This document shows, piece by piece, positions 43,456 through 51,150 of a stretch of DNA of 64,000 nt. Numbering within the stretch: the stretch's first letter is position 1; every line of letters begins with the position of its first letter. Origin of the DNA: Rhodobacteraceae bacterium NBU2976 (GTDB lineage Bacteria; Pseudomonadota; Alphaproteobacteria; Rhodobacterales; Rhodobacteraceae); assembly GCA_023630215.1 (NCBI GenBank), contig JALPRQ010000002.1:1-64000 (forward strand), given 5' to 3'. The translations under genes were made by a program, and so were the position numbers. The notes beneath the pieces are model-generated. The model did no database searches, was not told where the DNA came from, and saw only the letters and a list, made by a program, of their open reading frames with translations.

Positions 43456-43695
43456 TTGATCGGGCGAGGATATCGAAAATCAGCCAGTACGCGCCGAACC
43501 ATGGTGACACGACGGGAATAATTCCGTGTGCCGTCGGATTTGGTGATCGTCGCGTTCGAAATCGATGACGAACGAAACATGGTGTTCTGTCGTTCAGCCA
43601 GAAAACGGGTCCATTCGGCGTCACTTCCAATGCAAGCGGATCAATGTCGAAGGAAATTACCCCTAGGTTTATCCCGTCACCGCCCGCTGGCATAA
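43456..43695 (+). pseudogene. Possible remnant of a PilZ-domain gene
   Basis: Read on the plus strand from 43501 the frame gives MVTRRE, a TAA stop, then FRVPSDLVIVAFEIDDERN and on to a stop at 43693. RREYFR would be the c-di-GMP-binding PilZ signature, with the Tyr codon (TAT/TAC) replaced by TAA. Upstream in frame is a TTG start candidate at 43456. A 93-codon frame on the opposite strand covers the same DNA. Weak support; it could be chance. Confidence 0.25.
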
Positions 43696-43802
43696 CGTGT
43701 TACTCACATTGCAATCGGCACGTTTGCTACGTAGAAACTTCTACAATCATTTGAGCACGCGCTTAACCAATTCTTGATGCCGTTTCCATGATGGGGGGAA
43801 AT

Positions 43803-44594
43803 ATGACAGACCAGCTTTTTTCGGTGAAAGATCAGATTGTGCTGGTGTCCGGCGGCAGCCGGGGGATTGGGCTGGCGATCGGGCAAGCCTTTGCCGAACG
43901 CGGGGCGACCGTGGTGCTGACGGGGCGGGGGCAGGATGCGCTCGACGCCGCGTGCGAGGGGACGATAATGACCGGCGTCACCTGTGACGTGGCGGATGCG
44001 AATTCGATCACCGACTGCGTGGCGCGCGTGATCGAGGATCACGGGCGGATCGACACGATGATCAATTGCGCGGGCGTCAATAAACGCATGCCGGCAGAGG
44101 ACTACACGGCCGAGGAGTTTGATCAGATCATCGCCATCAACCTGCGCGGCGCGTTCCTGATGGCGCAGGCGGTGGGGCGGCAGATGATCAAGCAGGGGTC
44201 GGGGAATATTATCAACATCGACAGCCTGTCGACCCACGGCCCGCTGACCCAAGTGCTGCCCTATGCGATGAGCAAGATGGGCTTGCAGAACATGACCAAG
44301 GGGCTGGCGCTGGAATGGGGGCCAAAGGGGGTCCGCGTGAACGGGCTGGCGCCGGGGTTTATCTGGACGGACCTGACTGCGAAACTCTGGTCGGACGAGA
44401 ATTTGCAGGCGTGGAATTCGAAGGTGACGCCGATGGGGCGGATGGGTCAGGTGGATGATTTGGTCGGCACAGCGCTGTTTCTGGCGTCACCTGCGGCGGG
44501 GTTTGTGACGGGCCAGACGATCCGCGTGGATGGCGGGGCGTCAGCGGGGATGCGCTGGCCGATAGCGGGGGATTTCCGGGTGGAGGTGGTTTAG
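43803..44594 (+). CDS. SDR-family oxidoreductase (gluconate 5-dehydrogenase-like)
   Basis: A 263-residue classical SDR. The coenzyme motif is SGGSRGIG near residue 15, NCAG near residue 90, Ser in NIDSLSTHG and the active-site YAMSKMGLQ near residue 158; VDGGASAGM closes the protein. The pattern fits the gluconate 5-dehydrogenase/2-deoxy-gluconate 3-dehydrogenase branch using NAD(P)H. GGGGGAA precedes the ATG at 43803. No sugar-acid genes are next to it, so the substrate is inferred from the family only. Confidence 0.9.
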   Translation: MTDQLFSVKDQIVLVSGGSRGIGLAIGQAFAERGATVVLTGRGQDALDAACEGTIMTGVTCDVADANSITDCVARVIEDHGRIDTMINCAGVNKRMPAEDYTAEEFDQIIAINLRGAFLMAQAVGRQMIKQGSGNIINIDSLSTHGPLTQVLPYAMSKMGLQNMTKGLALEWGPKGVRVNGLAPGFIWTDLTAKLWSDENLQAWNSKVTPMGRMGQVDDLVGTALFLASPAAGFVTGQTIRVDGGASAGMRWPIAGDFRVEVV

Positions 44595-44634
44595 GGTGCG
44601 GTCAACTTAAACCTGAAACAGTGGGCAGAACGAA

Positions 44635-44964
44635 ATGTTAAGCGTCAAAGATTTTTTGTTAACGTCAACATTCTCTGAAGACAAACCCGCCGAGGTCGTT
44701 GGCATATTTACTCACGATGGCAACGAAGCACTTTTGCGTGACGAAATGTCGGCGGTCCCTGAAGATTTTGTCTTAATTCGAACCCCTGACCTGCTAAAGC
44801 ATTTGTTTTCTTGTGTCCCTGCATATGGCGGTGGTGAGTATTTGTATCGCGACAAAGTGGAAATTAGAGGCAAGGCGGAGATCGCTGAAGGTGGACGGAT
44901 CACTCTAACAAATTTGCAAGAATTTGTACTGTTTCGGAAAGGTGAAACTTTTAACGTTATGTAG
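44635..44964 (+). CDS. Hypothetical 109-residue protein, AT-rich
   Basis: A small soluble protein (LSVKDFLLTSTFSEDKPAEVVG at the start, GEYLYRDKVEIRGKAEIAEGGRITLTNLQEFVLFRKGE at the end) with an OB-fold-like alternation but no family I recognise. The base composition is AT-rich compared with the SDR gene before it. It belongs to the AT-rich stretch that includes the sulfotransferase-like gene. A weak ribosome-binding site precedes the ATG. Confidence 0.55.
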   Translation: MLSVKDFLLTSTFSEDKPAEVVGIFTHDGNEALLRDEMSAVPEDFVLIRTPDLLKHLFSCVPAYGGGEYLYRDKVEIRGKAEIAEGGRITLTNLQEFVLFRKGETFNVM

Positions 44965-45087
44965 TCGGTGACGTAGGCTGCGAGGTTTCCACGCACCGTT
45001 TGAGATGTTTTGGTGCGTGCAGAGCACCCACACTATTAGAGAATTCGCTTTTTTGATATTGTAACGTGGACTAGATTGCTAAGACTC

Positions 45088-45846
45088 TTACCCTATTTCG
45101 TAGCCCATTTTATCAGCAAGTGATGATACCCGTTCATTTAAGAGCCTAGAGTAAATCACCTTGTTCTCGGTAGGCAGCCGTTTGTAATTGTCAGTTTTTT
45201 TGTTTCTATCAATTACTGCATTGGCAAATCCACATGCGGACCATAGTCGTCGCATATGAGAAGGATCATCACCGTACAAATCTTCGAATTTGAACATGCC
45301 TGCGAAACATTCACGTTCATGCATCTCTAACAGAAAATCATTGATTTCAAGCCATTGATATAGTGCGCGCTCAAAGTGTGTGTAATTTGGATATTCGAAA
45401 CTCAGATCATGATGTTTAGCGTTATCATGAAAAGGTGTTATTAATCCGTGCCGCTGCCAACTAGATATTTCACCAGTCAGGGTATTCATAGCGGATAGTG
45501 AGATGGCGGTATCTATTGGATTTCGCACAATATGAACAAACTTGAAGTTTTTAAGGAACCTATTTTCGAGGTAGGGAATCCAAGGAAATGATGGCCAACC
45601 AGTGTCAATAAAGCTTCTTCCGCTATTTAATGATTCTTCCACTCTAATCAGATGTGCTTTTACGGCACGTAGTTGCCCGACGAGTTCATCTTGTCTTAAA
45701 TTTCGGAATGCTTGAGACGGTCTATATTTAATTCCGATAGCCTCATGAACAACTGTTGCCCTAGGTTCGCCTTGCAACAGCAACATACATAAATTTTGCG
45801 TACTAGTTCGTCCTGTCGAGGCGAAATGAATTAGATCTGGCAACAA
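45088..45846 (-). CDS. Sulfotransferase-like protein, AT-rich
   Basis: A 252-residue protein with features of PAPS-dependent sulfotransferases: HFASTGRTSTQNLCMLLL at the N-terminus (5'-phosphosulfate loop type) and FVHIVRNPIDTAISLSAMNT (3'-phosphate-binding VRNP-Ser block, near residue 100). It would transfer sulfate to a hydroxyl or amino group of a surface glycan, lipid or metabolite, not known. No good ATG exists in frame: TTG at 45846 is used, and an earlier upstream extension is possible, so the N-terminus is uncertain. AT-rich, isolated from any capsule cluster. Confidence 0.68.
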   Translation of the reverse strand: MLPDLIHFASTGRTSTQNLCMLLLQGEPRATVVHEAIGIKYRPSQAFRNLRQDELVGQLRAVKAHLIRVEESLNSGRSFIDTGWPSFPWIPYLENRFLKNFKFVHIVRNPIDTAISLSAMNTLTGEISSWQRHGLITPFHDNAKHHDLSFEYPNYTHFERALYQWLEINDFLLEMHERECFAGMFKFEDLYGDDPSHMRRLWSACGFANAVIDRNKKTDNYKRLPTENKVIYSRLLNERVSSLADKMGYEIG

Positions 45847-45911
45847 CTTTCCCCATATGAACCAAAAGTGCCGAGAAATGACTGGCTAAAATTTACGAAA
45901 ATATTCATCCC

Positions 45912-46520
45912 TTAAAACTCCACCCCCCGCTGCGCCTTCACCCCTGACCGGAACGGATGTTTCACCAGTTCCATCTCGGTGACCAGATCGGCGGCCTCGA
46001 TCAGTTCTTCGGCGGCGTTCCGGCCCGTTAGGACCACATGCGTCATCGGGGGTTTTTCGTCGCGCAAAAACGTCAACACATCAGCCAGATCAATATAGCC
46101 GTAGCGCAGCGCGATGTTGATTTCGTCCAAGAGGACCATCGCGTTCCGCTCGTCGCGGATCAGCTCCTTCGCCTTTTCCCACGCGGCGCCGGCCATTTCG
46201 ATGTCGCGTTCCTTGTCTTGGGTTTCCCACGTGAACCCCTCGCCCATCGCATAGAACGGGCATTCTTCGGCAAAGCGCTCGGTGATCAGTTTCTTCTCGC
46301 CGCTTTCCATCCCGCCTTTGATGAACTGCACCACAGCGCAGGGCTGGCCCCACGCGATATGGCGGAAGATCATGCCGAACGCGGCCGAGGATTTGCCCTT
46401 CCCCTTGCCGGTATGGACAATGATCAGGCCCTTTTCATCGGTCTTGGTCGCCATGATTTTATCACGCGCGGCCTTCTTCTTGGCCATTTTGGCGTTGTGG
46501 CGGTCGGTGTCGTCGGTCAT
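45912..46520 (-). CDS. cobO: Cob(I)yrinic acid a,c-diamide adenosyltransferase
   Basis: Transfers the adenosyl group from ATP to corrinoid cobalt. A 202-residue CobO/BtuR enzyme. The ATG at 46520 has GGGAGA before it. The Walker A is HTGKGKGKSSAAFGMIFRHIAWGQPCAVVQFIKG, followed by VLLDEINIALRYGYIDL and THVVLTGRNAAEELI. It closes the second cobalamin operon, separated from cobN by five genes not obviously related to B12. Confidence 0.95.
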   Translation of the reverse strand: MTDDTDRHNAKMAKKKAARDKIMATKTDEKGLIIVHTGKGKGKSSAAFGMIFRHIAWGQPCAVVQFIKGGMESGEKKLITERFAEECPFYAMGEGFTWETQDKERDIEMAGAAWEKAKELIRDERNAMVLLDEINIALRYGYIDLADVLTFLRDEKPPMTHVVLTGRNAAEELIEAADLVTEMELVKHPFRSGVKAQRGVEF

Positions 46521-46572
46521 GGAAATCTCCCTTTTGCGCAAGAGTATGTGCCCCGCGCCGCGAAGGGAAGGG

Positions 46573-47157
46573 TTATCGCGCGGCTGCGGCCCGTTCCCGG
46601 ATCACGCAGCCAATCGCGTGGTCGTTGATCAGGCCCATTGCTTGCATGAAGGCGAAACAGGTGGTGGGGCCGACGAATTTCCAGCCGCGTTTTTTCAGGT
46701 CCTTGGACAGCGCAATCGCGGCGGGGGAGGTCGTGAGGGTTTGTGGCTCGGGGATTTCCGACGGGTCGGGTTCGAATGACCAGAAATAGGCGGCGAGCGT
46801 TCCGGTTTCTTTGATCAATTCAATCGCACGGGCGGCGTTGTTGATCGTTGCCGCGATCTTGCCACGGTGGCGGATGATGCCAGCGTCGGTGACGAGGCGT
46901 TCCACGTCCATGGGGCCGAATTGCGCGACCTTATGGAAATCGAACCCCGCAAACGCCGCACGGAAATTCTCGCGCTTCGCAAGGATCGTTCGCCAGCTGA
47001 GGCCGGACTGGAACCCCTCTAGGCAGATTTTCTCGAACAGGCGGATGTCGTCATGGACGGGGAAGCCCCACTCTCGGTCGTGATAGTCCAAAAATTCTGG
47101 CGCCGACCCCGCCCAGCGGCAACGGGGTTGGCCGTCGGGGGCAGTGTAGAGAGTCAT
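46573..47157 (-). CDS. tag: DNA-3-methyladenine glycosylase I
   Basis: A 194-residue base-excision repair enzyme. It has the Tag family features: CRWAGSAPEFLDYHDREWGFPVHDD at the start, with zinc-coordinating Cys and His, ERLVTDAGIIRHRGKIAATINNARA in the middle and KFVGPTTCFAFMQAMGLINDH, with the last zinc ligands, at the end. It excises 3-methyladenine. Its ATG overlaps the stop of the upstream GFA-family gene (ATGA). Why it lies between cobN and cobO is not evident. Confidence 0.95.
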   Translation of the reverse strand: MTLYTAPDGQPRCRWAGSAPEFLDYHDREWGFPVHDDIRLFEKICLEGFQSGLSWRTILAKRENFRAAFAGFDFHKVAQFGPMDVERLVTDAGIIRHRGKIAATINNAARAIELIKETGTLAAYFWSFEPDPSEIPEPQTLTTSPAAIALSKDLKKRGWKFVGPTTCFAFMQAMGLINDHAIGCVIRERAAAAR

Positions 47158-47540
47158 CCGATACGTTTCTCCAGATCATCCTCGATGGTCAGCCAGTCAA
47201 CCGCTTCCTCGTGATGGAAATGGATGGTGGGGGCGACGAGGGTCTGGTCGTCCAGACTGACGGCATAAAGATGCATGGTCTTTTTGTCCCAGCCGCCATC
47301 ATAGGCCATCGGCGTGCCGCAATTGGTGCAGAAAAGGCGGTGGTTGCCCGGGGTCGATTCATAGGATCCGGGCGTCCGGCCTGTCCAACGAAAGCCGCCG
47401 CGCGGAACGCCAAACCATGTGGTCAGCGGCGAACCCGTATTGCGCCGACAGCTTTCGCAATGGCAATGGCCCTGCCAAACGATCTCGCCATCAAATGCGT
47501 ATGTAGTTTCGCCACACAGGCAATGTCCAGTTTGCGTCAT
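47154..47540 (-). CDS. GFA-family (Mss4-fold) zinc protein
   Basis: A 128-residue protein of the glutathione-dependent formaldehyde-activating (GFA) family. Cys ligands for two zinc sites are visible: GHCLCGE near residue 6, GHCHCESCRRNTG near residue 27 and RLFCTNCGTPM near residue 72. Most members of this fold are annotated only by similarity; formaldehyde activation should not be assumed. Start and stop overlap with both neighbours (GNAT gene upstream and tag downstream). Confidence 0.88.
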   Translation of the reverse strand: MTQTGHCLCGETTYAFDGEIVWQGHCHCESCRRNTGSPLTTWFGVPRGGFRWTGRTPGSYESTPGNHRLFCTNCGTPMAYDGGWDKKTMHLYAVSLDDQTLVAPTIHFHHEEAVDWLTIEDDLEKRIG

Positions 47541-47995
47541 AAAAATTTCCTTAAAGTAATAGATGTTGGGCGATCATATCCATCATGCGCCGTCTCCGCC
47601 ACTTTCACAAAGCCTAGCGCGGCGAAGGTTTTGTGGTTCGCGGTCAGCTCGACCCGCGTTTGCAGTTCCAGAAAGCCAAATCCGCGTTCCCGGGCTATCT
47701 CCTCGGCCTCTGCCAACAGCGCCCGCGCCAGCCCCTGTCCGCGCTGACTGGCATCCACGGCGATTTTGCCGACATAAAGCGCATCGCCCAGCGGCTTACA
47801 CAGCGCACAGGCTACCGGCGGATCGCCAATGACCAGCGCAACGCCTTCGACCGCCGCACGTTCCAGATCCTCAACAGTCAGGTGATGCATGGAGCTTGGG
47901 GGATCAATCACCCCGTCCATATAGGCAAAGCTGCGCTGGATCAGCTTCAGCATGGGGGCGAAATCGTAGGGGGGCGTGATGCGGGTGACGGTCAT
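47537..47995 (-). CDS. GNAT acetyltransferase
   Basis: A 152-residue GNAT-fold protein starting at the ATG at 47995, which overlaps the stop of the restriction-modification reading frame (ATGA). It carries YVGKIAVDASQRGQGLARALLAEAEEIA (acetyl-CoA loop, near residue 85) and LELQTRVELTANHKTFAALGF. The longer open frame to 48163 lies inside the R-M gene and is not used. Substrate unknown. Confidence 0.85.
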   Translation of the reverse strand: MTVTRITPPYDFAPMLKLIQRSFAYMDGVIDPPSSMHHLTVEDLERAAVEGVALVIGDPPVACALCKPLGDALYVGKIAVDASQRGQGLARALLAEAEEIARERGFGFLELQTRVELTANHKTFAALGFVKVAETAHDGYDRPTSITLRKFL

Positions 47996-48729
47996 TCCGG
48001 CCCTCCCAAATCCATCGTGATCGTTTTCATGATCCGGTCGGTTTCGGAGAGGATTTTGATGATGCGCTGGTAGTGGCGGATGTCGTCGAAGGACAGCGTG
48101 CGGCCCTTGCGGTCCTTTAGCCATTTCTGCGCGGGCTGGTAGCCGCCGATATAGAAATCCCATGACACGTCCGGGACGTTTTCAAACCGCTGACTGTCGT
48201 TGATCCAGACATGACCGTCCTTGCGGAGGGGTTTGTCCACTTCGCCATCGCCCTCGCCGACAAAGGGATAGGGCGTGTCGCCGATAACGTCGGCCTCCAT
48301 CAGGTGGAGACGGCGGAGGCGGTTGCCCTTGGCCGACACATCCCAGAATTCATCGGGGGAGGAGGGCCAGGGGATGCGGGGGAAGTCGATTTTCAGGAAC
48401 TCGGCATACGTCTCGCGGTAGGCGGGGCAATGGAGGGTGCCGTAGATATAGTCGAAGGTCTGCAATTCGTCCGGCTCGCCATGCGTGGGGTGCGTGGCGA
48501 GGGCCCGGAGTTTTTTATAGAGCTTCGGATCGAAGTTTATGCGGCGGGTTTGGTCGAGGTCTTGTTCGTCGGGGTAGAGGTAGATGGGGAAAACAGCGCT
48601 TTGTGTCGTTCTTTCTCCACATTTCGTCTCGACTAACTTGTTACTAATGTAGAAGTGACTGCAAGTTCCCGATTTTTCACTTCTTGCCGACACTAGCGCA
48701 AGGTTCTGACCTTTAATCATATTGTCCAT
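47992..48729 (-). CDS. C-terminal portion of a single-chain restriction-modification protein, cut off by an amber codon
   Basis: A 245-residue continuation of the frame of the larger R-M gene upstream. It keeps the conserved block ETKCGERTTQSAVFPIYLYP (residues 35-54) that in type ISP/IIG-like enzymes lies within the recognition and C-terminal region, then DYIYGTLHCPAYRETYAEFLKIDFPRIPWP and YIGGYQPAQKWLKDRKGRTLS. It is in the same frame as the 797-residue part and separated by one TAG (48748-48750) and six sense codons. Whether an internal start at 48729 works is unknown. AT-rich only in its first 40 codons. Confidence 0.75.
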   Translation of the reverse strand: MDNMIKGQNLALVSARSEKSGTCSHFYISNKLVETKCGERTTQSAVFPIYLYPDEQDLDQTRRINFDPKLYKKLRALATHPTHGEPDELQTFDYIYGTLHCPAYRETYAEFLKIDFPRIPWPSSPDEFWDVSAKGNRLRRLHLMEADVIGDTPYPFVGEGDGEVDKPLRKDGHVWINDSQRFENVPDVSWDFYIGGYQPAQKWLKDRKGRTLSFDDIRHYQRIIKILSETDRIMKTITMDLGGPE

Positions 48730-48747
48730 TGTCGACCGGGCCGTCGT

Positions 48748-51141
48748 CTAGACCACGCTCTCATGGAAAATTATCTTCCGATCATCAAAAGGACGGTAAC
48801 TAATCTCTCTAATTAAAGAACTGCGATCTTGCACGTTCCTCAAGCTTGCTCTAGCTCTTGAAATGTCCCATCCTTTCTTCAAAGGAATATCGAGCATGTT
48901 GCAAAGCTCTGAATCCGACAATTCAACATTCGACGCAAATTCCTGAATTCGCTGAGTTAGTATCTGACTATTTTCGGAAATACTAAAACCGTCCCTCGCC
49001 GTTATTACCCCGGACGAATAAATAGGGAAGAAATCTGCCAAACTCGGTGCTTCTTCAACGTATTTACTAAACGAAGGACCTGAAGGGTGGAAGATATAGT
49101 TTGGAGAAACTGCTCCGCAATCAACCCAATCTGTTTCGCCGAACGATTTTGTATATAAGGTTTCTCCCTTATATCTTCGTGATCCCCATAGCTCGCTAAA
49201 ATATACTTTCCCTTTTTGAGAGGATGATTTTTTTACTTTTACGCATATTAGTATCGCTACACCTTGTTTAATTTCGAAAACGTTTTCATCGGTAATATCA
49301 GCCGGAGGCACTTCACGTATCTCGCTATTGCCATGAAGATCGAGGACATACACTCGATCAAAGGAGTCGAGAAGATGCGATCGCAACCCGCGAAATGAGC
49401 TGCTTTTTAAATAGCCATGGCTCGTAACAAAACCCAATATTCCATATCCGGTCTTTCTAAGAATTCTTTCTGCCAATGCGATAAATTTAATGTAATCATT
49501 ATTAATGTTTTTCTCGAATTGTAGCATTCCCTTTTCTTTGATTTTATTACCGTCAACATATCTAAATGGCTCAACTAACTGAATTTGTTCATCAGACAAA
49601 TTGCCTGACATTATGTTATAGGGCGGGTTGCCGATCACGCACATGATCGGTTGCTGGCGTTTGATGTTGTTGGCCGCTCGCGCCTCATTCGTCAGCCATT
49701 GGGCCATGAACAGGTCGCGGACCTCGCGCTCGCCTTCCTCCAGCGAGTTGGTCAGATAGACCGACAAGCGCGGCGGCTGGCCGGTGGGCTTGTAGCCCAG
49801 CTCCGTCAGGATCATGTCCAGCTTCATGTGGCACATGGCATAAGAGGCCATCAGCAGTTCGAAACCATGCAGGCGCGGGATCAGGTCGCGTTCGATATAG
49901 CCGGACCACATGCCTTCAGCGATGCCCTTGACGCGCGGGGCGATCTGCTTGATGACCTCCGCCAGAAAGGTGCCTGTGCCCGTCGCAGGATCGAGGATCT
50001 GGACCCGGTGGACCTCCCGCTTATTGGTGATGGGTTTGCCCTTTTTGTCGAGAAACCCGGTGTCCCAGTCGACGGTGACTTTGGACGTATCCGCCAGCCC
50101 GTCGGCCAGTCCAAATTCCTTTTGCAGCACCTCGTCCACCGCGCGGACGATGAAATTGACGACGGGTTCGGGGGTATACCAGACCCCCCGCGCCTTGCGT
50201 TTTTTAGGGTTATATTCCTTTAGGAAGTCTTCATAGAAATGAATAAACGGGTCGTTGCGTTTGGTCAGCGATCCGAAATTGGCCATCAGTTTCGCCAGGT
50301 CACAGGCCTGAAACACCAGCGCCAGTTCGTCGATGATCCAGCGGATACGGTCATCCAGCGTCGGTCCGGCGATATAGCTGAACAGGTTGCGCAGGAACGG
50401 GTTGGTTTTCGGGAGGAGTTCGAGGGCTTCTTGGCGCGAAAAATCCTCTACGGTCGGGTCGTGCAGGCGGGCAGCGAACATGCCGTAGGCGATGGTTTCG
50501 GCGTAGATATCCGCAAATTCATCGGGCGAGATATCGTGGATCAACTGTTCCTTGAAACCGCGATATTGCCCCGCCAGTTCGGTTTGCAGGTCGGCGTCTT
50601 CGCGCAGCGCCTTGCCCATCACGTCCTTGATCAGCGTCGCCCGTCCCGCCATCATTTTCGCCAGCTTCGCGGCGGAGGTGATGGTTTGCGGACGGGCAGT
50701 GACGAAATCCTGTAACAGGTGGGCGAACTGGTCGAAATTTTCCGGCCGCGGCTGGATGCCCATCAGCACGTCCCCGATGGTGACCGAGGCGATCCGTTCC
50801 CCCTCGCGATAGAAATCCCAGTCGAGGCCATTGGTATAGATCAGGTTCGGCAGGCCCGCGATATAGCGATCCTGCTGTTCCTTGTTCGGCCCTTTGCGCG
50901 GGCGGATGTCGATTTCAATGTCTTTGGCCTCAATATGGCCTAGCGGAATGTCGCCCTGTTCGATGATGAAATCCGGGGCGCCGCACGCCTCGCGTTTGGG
51001 TTCATTGGTTGCGATGATGTCTGCGGTGGTTTCGATCAGCGTCTTGATGGCCGGGCGATAGGAATGCTCGGTCGCGTTGCCGCGCGCATGAATGGCGGAA
51101 ATGTCGGTCAGGAACTGGGAAATATCAGCGGTTGAAATCAT
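48748..51141 (-). CDS. Type IIG/ISP-like restriction-modification protein, N-terminal portion ending at in-frame TAG
   Basis: A 797-residue part of a single-chain nuclease-methyltransferase. Residues 56-73 (PDFII...GHIEAK) match a PD-(D/E)xK nuclease. A helical connector follows, then the adenine-N6 methyltransferase with motif I DPATGTGTF (384-392), GVWYTPEPVVNFIVRAV (319-335) and motif IV NPPY (505-508). From residue about 508 to the end the DNA is AT-rich and encodes the target-recognition domain. The stop is a TAG where relatives appear to have Trp or another residue, and the same frame continues for 245 residues to 47992. It lies 10 bases after cobN, inside the cobalamin operon. Confidence 0.85.
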   Translation of the reverse strand: MISTADISQFLTDISAIHARGNATEHSYRPAIKTLIETTADIIATNEPKREACGAPDFIIEQGDIPLGHIEAKDIEIDIRPRKGPNKEQQDRYIAGLPNLIYTNGLDWDFYREGERIASVTIGDVLMGIQPRPENFDQFAHLLQDFVTARPQTITSAAKLAKMMAGRATLIKDVMGKALREDADLQTELAGQYRGFKEQLIHDISPDEFADIYAETIAYGMFAARLHDPTVEDFSRQEALELLPKTNPFLRNLFSYIAGPTLDDRIRWIIDELALVFQACDLAKLMANFGSLTKRNDPFIHFYEDFLKEYNPKKRKARGVWYTPEPVVNFIVRAVDEVLQKEFGLADGLADTSKVTVDWDTGFLDKKGKPITNKREVHRVQILDPATGTGTFLAEVIKQIAPRVKGIAEGMWSGYIERDLIPRLHGFELLMASYAMCHMKLDMILTELGYKPTGQPPRLSVYLTNSLEEGEREVRDLFMAQWLTNEARAANNIKRQQPIMCVIGNPPYNIMSGNLSDEQIQLVEPFRYVDGNKIKEKGMLQFEKNINNDYIKFIALAERILRKTGYGILGFVTSHGYLKSSSFRGLRSHLLDSFDRVYVLDLHGNSEIREVPPADITDENVFEIKQGVAILICVKVKKSSSQKGKVYFSELWGSRRYKGETLYTKSFGETDWVDCGAVSPNYIFHPSGPSFSKYVEEAPSLADFFPIYSSGVITARDGFSISENSQILTQRIQEFASNVELSDSELCNMLDIPLKKGWDISRARASLRNVQDRSSLIREISYRPFDDRKIIFHESVV

Positions 51142-51150
51142 TCTGGATTT

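Noticed and set aside
43412-43693. 93-codon minus-strand frame
   Set aside because: No ribosome-binding site or recognisable domain; the plus strand gives a slightly better, though weak, PilZ-like reading.
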